Below are positions 8,921 through 15,899 of a stretch of DNA of 33,022 nucleotides, one piece after another. The notes below the pieces were generated by a model. The model made no database searches, was not told where the DNA came from, and saw only the letters and a program-made list of their open reading frames with translations. Within the stretch, counting starts at the first letter, position 1. Every line of letters starts with the position of its first letter. The position numbers and the translations under genes were made by a program. Source of the DNA: Oscillibacter sp. (lineage in GTDB: Bacteria > Bacillota > Clostridia > Oscillospirales > Oscillospiraceae); NCBI GenBank assembly GCA_014799845.1, contig JAAVHF010000064.1, forward strand, positions 1 to 33,022. Direction: 5' to 3'.

Positions 8921-9940
8921 TTACCGCTTGCCAATCTCGCGGTCGGCCTCGCTGGTCTCGTCGTGGGAGAGAATGTAGTCCACCACGTCGTCCGCTGTGG
9001 TGAAGGCCAAGCCCACACAGCTGTCGGCGCAGCCGTAGTACACGGCGATGCGGCCGGTGTCCGCGTCCTGAAGGGTGGCGCAGGGGAAGCAGACGTTGGG
9101 CACGAAGCCCCGCTCCTCGTACCACTCCTCCGGGGTCAGAAGGAACGTATTGCAGCGGTGGAGCACCCTGCTGGGCTCGTTGATGTCCAGGATCGCGCCG
9201 CCGATGGAGTAGACATAGCCGTTGCAGGTCCCGGTAACGCCGTGGTAGAAGAGGAGCCAGCCCTTGTCCGTCTCAATGGGCGCGGCCCCGCCGCCGATTT
9301 TCAGATTCTCCCACCAGTTGCCGCTCTTGCCCATGACGTGGCGGTGGCGGCCCCAGAATTCCATGTCCGGACTCTGGCTGAGGAAAATGTCGCCAAAGGG
9401 CGTGTGGCCGGAATCGGAGGGGCGGGAGAGCATGGTATACATGCCGTTTATCTTCCGGGGGAAGAGGACCGCGTTGCGGTTGAAGGGGACGAAGGGATTC
9501 TCAATGCGGGTGAAGGTCCGGAAGTCCCTTGTCTCCGCCACGCCGATGGACGCGCCGTAGAAATCCTGACACCAGATGACGTAATAGGCGTCCTCCACCT
9601 TTACCAGCCGGGGATCGTAGGCGTAGACGGGCATGGCGGGGCCGCCGTTTTGATCCACAAAATGGATTTTTTCCCGGCCGAAGGTCCAATGGACGCCATC
9701 CCGGCTGCGGCCCAGGTAGATATAGGGGATGCCGTTGGTCTGCTCGCCCCGGAATACGCCGATGAACGCGCCCTCATAGGGCATGACGGCGCTGTTGAAA
9801 ATCCGGGCCACGCCGGACAGGGGATTGCGGCCAATGATGGGGTTCTCCTGATACCGCCACAGGGGGGCGGCGCAGCCCGCGGGACGGTCCTGCCAGGGGA
9901 TGTTGGGCAGGCTGGGGCAAATGAGTTTCGTGCTGCACAT
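8921..9940 (-). CDS. GH130_2 beta-1,4-mannooligosaccharide phosphorylase
   Basis: Phosphorylase of 339 residues predicted to release Man-1-P from the non-reducing end of beta-1,4-mannooligosaccharides. It has the five-bladed propeller motifs NPI-type start, IFNSAVMPYEG, RGEQTNG, catalytic Asp109 in YAYDPRLV, a GGGAAPIET block and LLFYHGV. It differs clearly from the GH130_1 paralogue downstream, matching the two-phosphorylase arrangement of known Firmicute mannan loci. No signal peptide. The ribosome-binding site is weak (GGAAAGTGAGA about 8 or more bases upstream) and the gene follows an unusual 125-base gap with two strong hairpins after the permease gene, so expression may be tuned separately from the transporter. 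Confidence 0.9.
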   Translation of the reverse strand: MCSTKLICPSLPNIPWQDRPAGCAAPLWRYQENPIIGRNPLSGVARIFNSAVMPYEGAFIGVFRGEQTNGIPYIYLGRSRDGVHWTFGREKIHFVDQNGGPAMPVYAYDPRLVKVEDAYYVIWCQDFYGASIGVAETRDFRTFTRIENPFVPFNRNAVLFPRKINGMYTMLSRPSDSGHTPFGDIFLSQSPDMEFWGRHRHVMGKSGNWWENLKIGGGAAPIETDKGWLLFYHGVTGTCNGYVYSIGGAILDINEPSRVLHRCNTFLLTPEEWYEERGFVPNVCFPCATLQDADTGRIAVYYGCADSCVGLAFTTADDVVDYILSHDETSEADREIGKR

Positions 9941-9977
9941 AGAAATGTCTCACTTTCCATAGATAGATACTAAAGGA

Positions 9978-10058
9978 GCGCGAAACTGCGTATGACATAA
10001 GCGAAACGCAGTTTCGCGCCAAAAAGTTCTTTTGATACTTTTCTTTCAAGAAAAGTAT
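9978..10058. repeat. Two consecutive intercistronic hairpins
   Basis: Perfect 14-base inverted repeat GCGCGAAACTGCGT / ACGCAGTTTCGCGC (9978-9991, 10006-10019; 14-base loop), followed by a second inverted repeat ATACTTTTCTT / AAGAAAAGTAT (10035-10045, 10048-10058). They fill the gap between the permease and GH130_2 genes. Neither has a terminator-like T run immediately after it in the operon's direction; a five-T run (AACTTTTT on the minus strand) lies between them. Likely roles are mRNA processing/stability or a dispersed intergenic repeat. Confidence 0.75.
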
Positions 10059-10065
10059 GTATGCC

Positions 10066-10923
10066 TTATCCCTTCACCGCGCCTGCGGCCATGCCGGAGT
10101 AGATCTGGTCCTGGCACAGCAGGAAGATGATCAGGGCGGGGATGATGGTGATGAGTACGCCGGCGCAGATGTAGTTATACTGGCTGCCCATGGGACCGGT
10201 GAACACGTACAGGGAGGTGGAAACCACCTGATAACGGGTCTTGTCCTGGAGGTACAGACCGGCCATGTAGTACTCGTTGTAGGTGCTCACGCCCTTGAGG
10301 ATGGCGCTGGTAACGATGGCGGGCTTGAGCAGGGGAAACAGGATGCGGAAGAACGCGCCGAAGTAGGTGCAGCCGTCCATAATGGCGGACTCGTCCAGGT
10401 TGATCGACAGGTTCTCGAAGAACTGGAGGAAAATGTAAATGGTGATAACGTCGGTGCCCAGCATCAGGATGATGTAGCCGTGCATGGTGTTCACCAGGTT
10501 CAGGGCGGTCATGATCTGGTACACGGTGACCTGACTGGCAATGCCGGGGATCAGGGTGGCGATCATGAACAGGTTCCGGATGAGCTCATTGCCGGGGAAC
10601 TTGAACCGGTTGAGGACGTAAGCCAGCATGGCGCTGATGAACACGCTGCCCACCAGGACGCAGATGACGATGAAGAAGCTGTTGAGGAAAGCGCTTCCCA
10701 TATTGGCCTGCTGCCAGGCGGTCTTGAAGTTCTCGAAGTAGGTCCAGCTCTTGGGCAGGACCATGACGTTGGTGGACTGGTACTCCTCCACGCTCTTGAA
10801 AGCGGTGATGACGCAGGAGACAATGGGGACCAGGGCCACGAAGGCGGCGAAGATCAGGAATACATACTTGACCACGCTGATGAGGCCCCGCTGGAATTTC
10901 ATCATGCCTACGCTCTTTTCCAT
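10066..10923 (-). CDS. Sugar ABC transporter permease, MalG type
   Basis: Inner-membrane permease of 285 residues with six predicted membrane helices, the first at ~19-40. The ATPase-contacting EAA loop reads DESAIMDGCTYFGAFFRILFPLLKP. It pairs with the MalF-type permease encoded just upstream: the stop and start overlap as TAATG. Together with the lipoprotein it forms a CUT1-type importer, here inferred to carry mannooligosaccharides. No ATPase gene is present in the locus; CUT1 importers in Firmicutes commonly use a shared MsmX-type ATPase encoded elsewhere. A GGGAGG ribosome-binding site lies inside the end of the upstream gene. Confidence 0.93.
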   Translation of the reverse strand: MEKSVGMMKFQRGLISVVKYVFLIFAAFVALVPIVSCVITAFKSVEEYQSTNVMVLPKSWTYFENFKTAWQQANMGSAFLNSFFIVICVLVGSVFISAMLAYVLNRFKFPGNELIRNLFMIATLIPGIASQVTVYQIMTALNLVNTMHGYIILMLGTDVITIYIFLQFFENLSINLDESAIMDGCTYFGAFFRILFPLLKPAIVTSAILKGVSTYNEYYMAGLYLQDKTRYQVVSTSLYVFTGPMGSQYNYICAGVLITIIPALIIFLLCQDQIYSGMAAGAVKG

Positions 10924-11891
10924 TACTTTTTGCCTCCCTTCCCATCGGCGATGGCGTGCTTGGGACGGTTTTCCGCCTCGTCCATCTTCTTTTCAGCAAA
11001 TTTCTGGACCAGCGTCACAATGACGATGATGCCCAGCAGGACCACTGCCATGGCGCTGGCCAGGCCAACCTTCATATCGGTATGGGCCAGCTTGTTCATG
11101 ACCACGAAGTAGGTGGAGGTGCCGAAGGTGCCGCCGGTGACCACATAGGGCATTTCGAAGGCGGACAGCGCGCCGGAGACGGACAGGATCAGGTTCAGTA
11201 CCACGATGGTGCGGATGGACGGAATGATGATGCACTTGAAGCGCTGCCAGGAGTTGGCGCCGTCGATCTCGGCGGCCTCGTAGAGCACCGGGTCAACGGA
11301 GGCGATGGCGCCGATGAACAGCACGATGTTCTGGCCCATGTACTTCCACAGGGAGCAGGCCACCAGGACCATGTTGTTGATGGCGGTGTTCTCCAGCCAG
11401 TTGGGGGTCTCGGTGATGCCCACCCAGCCCAGAAGGGTGTCCAGCACGAAGCCGGGGTTCAGGAAGAACTTGAAGATAAAGCCCACGGCGATGCCGCAGA
11501 TGAGGCAGGGGAAGTACAGCGCGCCGCGGAAGAACTTGCTGCCCCGGACCTTGAAGCTGAGGATGGTGGCGAAGAGCAGCGCCAGACTGATCTGGAATAC
11601 GGAGCCTACCATATAATACAGGCTCAGCTTCAGCGCTTGGAAGCAGTCGGAGCGGCTGAACACGTCCATGTAGTTGCGCAGGCCCACGAAGCCGCGGACG
11701 CGCAGGTAGTCCCGGTCATAGAAGCTGAACTGCACCATCTTGAAGAAGGGCAGATAGGTAAAGGTGAACAGGAGCAGCAGCGGCACGATCAGAAACGTGA
11801 TGGTGCAGATGATCTGCTGGCCCCGCATGGTCTTGCATTTTTGCAGGAAGGTCAGCTTTGGGCGGTCCAAAGTGACTTGTGGTTCCTTCAT
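10923..11891 (-). CDS. Sugar ABC transporter permease, MalF type
   Basis: Permease of 322 residues with an N-terminal cytoplasmic segment, a first membrane helix at ~29-50 (TFLIVPLLLLFTFTYLPFF) and about five more. The EAA loop is YEAAEIDGANSWQRFKCIIIPSIRT. An AAGGGAGG ribosome-binding site precedes the ATG. The gene follows the binding-protein gene after an 87-base gap with a strong stem-loop, and overlaps the MalG-type gene by one base. The C-terminal tail is charged and lysine-rich. Substrate is assigned from the surrounding GH130 and epimerase genes only. Confidence 0.93.
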   Translation of the reverse strand: MKEPQVTLDRPKLTFLQKCKTMRGQQIICTITFLIVPLLLLFTFTYLPFFKMVQFSFYDRDYLRVRGFVGLRNYMDVFSRSDCFQALKLSLYYMVGSVFQISLALLFATILSFKVRGSKFFRGALYFPCLICGIAVGFIFKFFLNPGFVLDTLLGWVGITETPNWLENTAINNMVLVACSLWKYMGQNIVLFIGAIASVDPVLYEAAEIDGANSWQRFKCIIIPSIRTIVVLNLILSVSGALSAFEMPYVVTGGTFGTSTYFVVMNKLAHTDMKVGLASAMAVVLLGIIVIVTLVQKFAEKKMDEAENRPKHAIADGKGGKK

Positions 11892-11933
11892 TGAATTGCC
11901 TCCCTTTCTTTTCTGTCACACAAAGGTCATTCT

Positions 11934-11964
11934 GTGAGAGGGCCGGGGTACCCGGCCCTCTCAC
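11934..11964. promoter_or_regulatory. Stem-loop between binding protein and permease genes
   Basis: Perfect 14-base stem GTGAGAGGGCCGGG / CCCGGCCCTCTCAC with a 3-base loop, sited after the binding-protein stop. No T run follows it on the minus strand. It looks like the stabilising or partial-termination hairpin often found after the first gene of sugar ABC operons, which keeps binding-protein mRNA in excess. Confidence 0.75.
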
Positions 11965-11968
11965 AAGG

Positions 11969-11984
11969 GCGTAACCGGTTACGC
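11969..11984. promoter_or_regulatory. Perfect 16-base palindrome, LacI-operator-like
   Basis: GCGTAACCGGTTACGC is a perfect palindrome with the central CpG typical of LacI/GalR operators. It overlaps the stop codon of the binding-protein gene, an unusual site for an operator. It could be an auxiliary intragenic operator, the base of the adjacent hairpin region, or chance. Confidence 0.4.
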
Positions 11985-13349
11985 GGCGGGCGCGTAGCGG
12001 TCCACGGCGGCATTCCACCGGGCGTTCCAGTCGGCAATGATGTCCTCGAAGCTCTCGCTGCCGGTGATGACGGCCTCGACGATGCGCTGGACATGGGTAT
12101 TGTCGGCGTTGAGGGAGATCTCGCTCTCACGGTTCACGTCGGACTGGAGGGTGGCCAGCTCGGTGGGAGCGGGGGTGTCCTCCAGCAGGGTGATGCCGTC
12201 GAAGGCGGCCAGGGTGTCGGGATAAGCCTGGCTCTTCAGCACGGGCACGCCGCCCTGGTCATAGGCGAAGTTGCTGGACTCGGAGAGCCACTTGATGTAC
12301 AGCATGGAGGCGATCTTGCTGTCGTCGGAAATGGAATTGTTCACGCCGAAGCAGTAGTCGGAGCCGGCGGAGGCGTACTGGGTGCCGTTCACCGTGATGG
12401 GGAAGGGCATATAGCCGATGTCGGCGGCATTGGGGCCGGCTTCCTGCATCTGGACGATGGCCCAGGAGCCCAGGACCAGGACGCCGATCTCACCGTTGTT
12501 GATCATGGGCTTGCAGCCCTCCCAGTCGGTGGCGGTGGGGGAGTCCTCGGTGAGGCCCATGCTGACGGCGTCATAGAGGATCTTGTAAACGGCGTAGGGA
12601 CCGGTGCCGTCGCCGCGGTCGGCAAAGGCGTCCTTGGTCTGGGGCATGGTAATATTCATCCAGTCGGGGTCAGCGGTAGCGCCGCCGCCAATGTAGGCGT
12701 CCCATGCGCCCATGGTCCAGCCGGCAGCGAAGTTGGTATACAGGGGGATGGCGTCGGTCTTGTCCTTGATGTCCTGGAGGAACTTCAGGAACTCGTCAGG
12801 AGTCTTGGGCAGGTTGTCGCTGGTATAGCCGGCGGCCTCGGCAACCTTCTTGTTGTAGACGATGCCCTGGGCGTTGCCGGTGGAGGGGATGCCGTAGACC
12901 ACGCCGTCATAGGCGCGGTTGGTGGCGAAGTTGTAGTCCGCCTCGATCTCGCTGAGCTGGCACAGGGGATGGAAGTACAGGCCCAGGTCAGGCAGCTGGA
13001 TGGTGGTGGGGATCATGCAGATGTCGCCCCAGTTGTTGGAGGAGATGCGGGTGGTCATGTCGTCGGCATAGTTGGTGATGCCTTCATAGTTGATCTTGAC
13101 GTTGGGGTAGAGCTTGTTGAACTCTGCCACGTATCCTGCGAAGGTGGTGTCAATGATGTCGGTGCGGTGGGTGATGACGCGGAGCTCGGCGGTGATGTCG
13201 GTGTAGTCCTCACCGACCTTCAGGCTGGCGTAGCTGGGCAGGCTGGAGTCCGTGCCGCCGCCGGAACCGGGGTTGCTGCCGCCGCCGCAGGCGGTGAGCA
13301 GGGCCAGGGTCATGACAAGCGCGAGTAAAAGGGATACTGGTTTTTTCAT
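11979..13349 (-). CDS. Sugar-binding lipoprotein of ABC importer
   Basis: Extracytoplasmic solute-binding protein (family 1, MalE-like) of 456 residues. It has a lipoprotein signal peptide with lipobox LLTAC (Cys21), then a glycine/serine-rich linker (GGGSNPGSGGG) and a two-lobed binding domain. It should be anchored to the outer face of the membrane and deliver mannooligosaccharides to the two permeases encoded downstream. Aromatic residues such as the Trp in AAGWTMGAWDAYIGGG are plausible sugar-stacking positions. It is the first gene of the leftward operon, with an AAGGAGG site and a textbook promoter upstream. Specificity is inferred from the operon, not from the protein itself. Confidence 0.92.
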   Translation of the reverse strand: MKKPVSLLLALVMTLALLTACGGGSNPGSGGGTDSSLPSYASLKVGEDYTDITAELRVITHRTDIIDTTFAGYVAEFNKLYPNVKINYEGITNYADDMTTRISSNNWGDICMIPTTIQLPDLGLYFHPLCQLSEIEADYNFATNRAYDGVVYGIPSTGNAQGIVYNKKVAEAAGYTSDNLPKTPDEFLKFLQDIKDKTDAIPLYTNFAAGWTMGAWDAYIGGGATADPDWMNITMPQTKDAFADRGDGTGPYAVYKILYDAVSMGLTEDSPTATDWEGCKPMINNGEIGVLVLGSWAIVQMQEAGPNAADIGYMPFPITVNGTQYASAGSDYCFGVNNSISDDSKIASMLYIKWLSESSNFAYDQGGVPVLKSQAYPDTLAAFDGITLLEDTPAPTELATLQSDVNRESEISLNADNTHVQRIVEAVITGSESFEDIIADWNARWNAAVDRYAPAA

Positions 13350-13395
13350 GGTGATTCCTCCTTGTTTTGTGAAGCTAAATTGTTAACTTTAATTA

Positions 13396-13446
13396 GCTAA
13401 CATTTACCTTAGTTATTAGCATACACATAAGATTAAAATTTGTCAA
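13396..13446 (-). promoter_or_regulatory. Promoter and candidate operator of the mannan operon
   Basis: Minus strand: -35 TTGACA (13441-13446), 17-base spacer, -10 TATGCT (13418-13423). Just downstream, AAGGTAAATGTTAGC (13396-13410) resembles a segment at the same place in the LacI gene promoter. On the plus strand AGCTAA occurs twice, 22 bases apart (13373 and 13395), on one face of the helix. This AT-rich block contrasts with the GC-rich genes and is a good candidate repressor target. Confidence 0.8.
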
Positions 13447-13533
13447 TACCGCAAATCAAATTTAGGCGTTCTGGCTAAAACACTGGTTAATTTTTTGTAA
13501 ATTACGCCGGAGAAGTCCGGCGGATAAAAAGAA

Positions 13534-13569
13534 AACGGGAGGCTGAAGCTAAAAAACCAGCCTTCCGTT
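13534..13569 (-). terminator. Terminator of the lacI-type gene
   Basis: Twelve-base stem (AACGGGAGGCTG / CAGCCTTCCGTT, one G-U pair) followed on the minus strand by TTCTTTTTAT, 18 bases after the regulator's stop. A second GC stem (CGCCGG / CCGGCG, 13505-13522) lies further on. Confidence 0.85.
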
Positions 13570-13587
13570 ATCTGCTTTTTACTCTAT

Positions 13588-14592
13588 TTACTCTGCCGCC
13601 GTTCCGGTGCTCTCCCGAACCACCAGGCGTCCGGGCACCGTCCACATCATCGGTTCAACGGGATCATCCTGCCGGATCTTCCTAGCCAGCCACGCCACCA
13701 CTGCGGAGGCCATCTGTTCCACATTGACCCGGTAAGTGGTCAGCGGAGGCTGACACAGCGTGGCGAAGCGGAAGTCGTCATAGCCGCACACCGCCACATC
13801 CTCCGGCACCCGCTTTCCAATCTGCCGCAGGGCCGTCACCAGATTGTAGGCCACCTCGTCGCAGCTGCACAAAAAAGCCTCCGGCAGTGTCCCGGGGAGC
13901 TGAATCGGGATAAAACGCCCATCCCCGTCCCGATCCTCCAGAAGCCAGTCCTCACGGGGCGTGACGCCCGCCAGACGCAGGGCCTTCTGGTAGCCCAGGT
14001 AGCGGTCCATGATGCTGGAGGTGGCGCGGATGCTGCCCACAAAGCCGATCTGCCGCCGGCCCAGGCGCAGCAGGTGCTCCGTCAGCGCAAAGCCGCCGTC
14101 CATGTTGTCGCTGATGACGCAGTCGCAGGCATGCCCGGGGAGCTGAAAATCCAGCATCAGGTAGGGCAGTCCGGACGCCTCCACGTTGCTGAGATAGGCG
14201 GGGGCCAGATTGCCCATAAAGATAATACCGTCCACCTTCCTCCCGGCCACCAGAGCTGGGAGGACGCCGCCCTGCTCGGCCTCCGGCGTCACGATCTCCG
14301 ACATGCAGGTAAACCCCTCGTTTCCGCTCTTGAGTACCAGGGAACGGTAAAGGTTGGTATAAAAAGCATTTTCGGCAAAAAAGCGGTCCGATACCAGTAC
14401 GCCGATGTTGCCGGTGCCCGCCAGTTCGCTGTGGACCTTGGTTCCCTCGTAGCCCAGCTGCTTGGCCAGGGCCACGATTTTTGCCCGCATCTCCTCGCTG
14501 ACGCCCGGTTTCCCGGCCAGGGCCTTGGATACGGATACGACGCTGATGTCTAATTTTTCCGCGATGTCCGCCATACGCACAGGTTTTGCCAT
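13588..14592 (-). CDS. LacI-family transcriptional regulator of the mannan locus
   Basis: Repressor-type regulator of 334 residues. The N-terminal helix-turn-helix and hinge read VRMADIAEKLDISVVSVSKALAGKPGVSEEMR. A periplasmic-binding-protein-like effector domain follows (GNIGVLVSDRFF..., DGIIFMGN..., DNMDGGFALTEHLLRLGRRQIGFVG, CGYDDFRFA..PPLTTYRV). It sits between the leftward catabolic operon and the rightward esterase-mutase-GH1 operon, and is transcribed leftward from its own strong promoter. It probably represses both units and itself, with an imported mannooligosaccharide or a pathway intermediate as inducer. AGGAGG lies just before the ATG. Confidence 0.92.
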   Translation of the reverse strand: MAKPVRMADIAEKLDISVVSVSKALAGKPGVSEEMRAKIVALAKQLGYEGTKVHSELAGTGNIGVLVSDRFFAENAFYTNLYRSLVLKSGNEGFTCMSEIVTPEAEQGGVLPALVAGRKVDGIIFMGNLAPAYLSNVEASGLPYLMLDFQLPGHACDCVISDNMDGGFALTEHLLRLGRRQIGFVGSIRATSSIMDRYLGYQKALRLAGVTPREDWLLEDRDGDGRFIPIQLPGTLPEAFLCSCDEVAYNLVTALRQIGKRVPEDVAVCGYDDFRFATLCQPPLTTYRVNVEQMASAVVAWLARKIRQDDPVEPMMWTVPGRLVVRESTGTAAE

Positions 14593-14614
14593 AGGACATC
14601 CTCCTGTTTTTATT

Positions 14615-14660
14615 ACTCAAATGTTACCTATATTATAAGCTTCTTTTTTCTGTTCGTCAA
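14615..14660 (-). promoter_or_regulatory. Promoter of the lacI-type gene with operator-like motif
   Basis: Minus strand: -35 TTGACG (14655-14660), 17-base spacer, perfect -10 TATAAT (14632-14637). AGGTAACATTTGAGT (14615-14629) follows the -10 directly and resembles the AAGGTAAATGTTAGC segment after the binding-protein -10, suggesting autoregulation through a shared operator. Confidence 0.8.
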
Positions 14661-14716
14661 TAGGATGCCGGCTGAGCGTGGAAAAGTAAATAACTTAAAT
14701 GCGGTTAAAAATTGGC

Positions 14717-14745
14717 TTGTTTTTTTCTCTGACGCGTGGTATGCT
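14717..14745 (+). promoter_or_regulatory. Promoter of the esterase-mutase-GH1 operon
   Basis: TTGTTT (-35), 17-base spacer, TATGCT (-10, 14740-14745), about 31 bases before the GTG start. The -35 is weak but spacing is ideal. The promoter is back-to-back with the lacI-type promoter. Confidence 0.55.
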
Positions 14746-14775
14746 TGCTGTAGTATTTTTGAGGAGGGATGCTCC

Positions 14776-15870
14776 GTGCGTACAGCCGGAATTTTTGAGA
14801 TACCCAATTTACGTCCTTTGGGACGGTTCTGCGGCGGCCTGGCAGGGAGAGCCGGCGTATTGCCGCTGTTCTGGGCCGGCAGCGGGCTGGAACTGCGGTT
14901 TACCGGGTCTGAGCTGCACCTGCTGCTGGAGGCGGACTTCGGCGGGACAGAGCCCTGGATCGCCGTGGAGGTGGACGGCGCGCCGCTGATCCGGATGCCG
15001 CTGAACCGGGGGATCAACGAGGTCTGCGTTCTCCGGGGCGTGCCGGACGGCAGGGCGCGGCATGTGCACATTGTAAAGGAGTGCCAGCCCATGGCGGACG
15101 ATCCCCGGCACCGGCTTTGGGTGCGGGAGCTGCGCTGGGAGGGCGGAGAATTCCTGCCGCTGCCGGATGCGGCGTACCGCCTTGAATTCGTGGGCGACAG
15201 CCTCACCAGCGGCGAGGGCGTCGTGGGGGCGGTACAGGAGGACGCCTGGATTCCGGCGGTGTTCAGCGCCAGCGGCGCCTGGGCCAGCCGGACGGCGGCC
15301 GCGCTGAACGCCCAGGCGCGAATCATCAGCCAGAGCGGCTGGGGCGTCCGCTCCGGGTGGGACAACGATCCCAGGCATGCCCTGCCGGACTGGTACGAGC
15401 GGGTCTGCGGGCCCGCGCTGGGAGAGGCGGACCGGGCTTTGGGGGCGCAGGAGGAGAACGATTTCGCTTCCTGGCGGCCCCACGCGGTGATCGTCAATCT
15501 TGGGACCAACGATGCCGGCGCGATGAACAATGCCGCCTGGGTGGGGCCCGGCGGGCCATTCCGTCAGGGGCACGGTCCGGAGGGACTGCGGGCCTTTGAG
15601 GACGCCGCCGGCGCGTTCCTGCGGAAGCTTCGCCGGTATAACCCGGGGGCGAAGCTGGTGTGGGCCTACGGCATGGCGGAGGACAGCCTCCGGCCCCAGC
15701 TGGAGAGGGCCGTGGCCCGCTACCGGGAGGAGACGGGGGATGAGGAGGCGTATTATCTCCCGCTTCCTGTTATGCTGCCGGAAGCCGTGGGTTCCCGGCA
15801 GCATCCGGGCCCGCTGTGCCATATGGAGGCCGCCCAGGCGACGGCGGCGTTTTTGAAAAGCATTCTGTAA
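14776..15870 (+). CDS. CE2-like SGNH carbohydrate acetylesterase
   Basis: Two-domain esterase of 364 residues. An N-terminal beta-sandwich (~1-125) is followed by an SGNH hydrolase domain with nucleophile block EFVGDSLTSGEG (Ser142), block III NLGTNDA and the C-terminal SRQHPGPLCHMEAA with the catalytic His. This is the layout of CE2 deacetylases, which remove O-acetyl groups from mannose residues. No signal peptide, so it is intracellular. The start is GTG 14776 with GAGGAGGG seven bases upstream; the ORF-track start at 14665 lies in the promoter. It complements the SASA-type esterase of the opposite operon, so the locus carries two unrelated deacetylases, presumably for different acetyl positions. 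Confidence 0.85.
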   Translation: MRTAGIFEIPNLRPLGRFCGGLAGRAGVLPLFWAGSGLELRFTGSELHLLLEADFGGTEPWIAVEVDGAPLIRMPLNRGINEVCVLRGVPDGRARHVHIVKECQPMADDPRHRLWVRELRWEGGEFLPLPDAAYRLEFVGDSLTSGEGVVGAVQEDAWIPAVFSASGAWASRTAAALNAQARIISQSGWGVRSGWDNDPRHALPDWYERVCGPALGEADRALGAQEENDFASWRPHAVIVNLGTNDAGAMNNAAWVGPGGPFRQGHGPEGLRAFEDAAGAFLRKLRRYNPGAKLVWAYGMAEDSLRPQLERAVARYREETGDEEAYYLPLPVMLPEAVGSRQHPGPLCHMEAAQATAAFLKSIL

Positions 15871-15899
15871 ATGACTATAATGCGTAAGGAGGAAAAGCT

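Noticed and set aside
9978-10019. Intrinsic terminator inside the mannan operon
   Set aside because: The stem is perfect but no T run follows directly on the minus strand; kept as an intercistronic hairpin instead.
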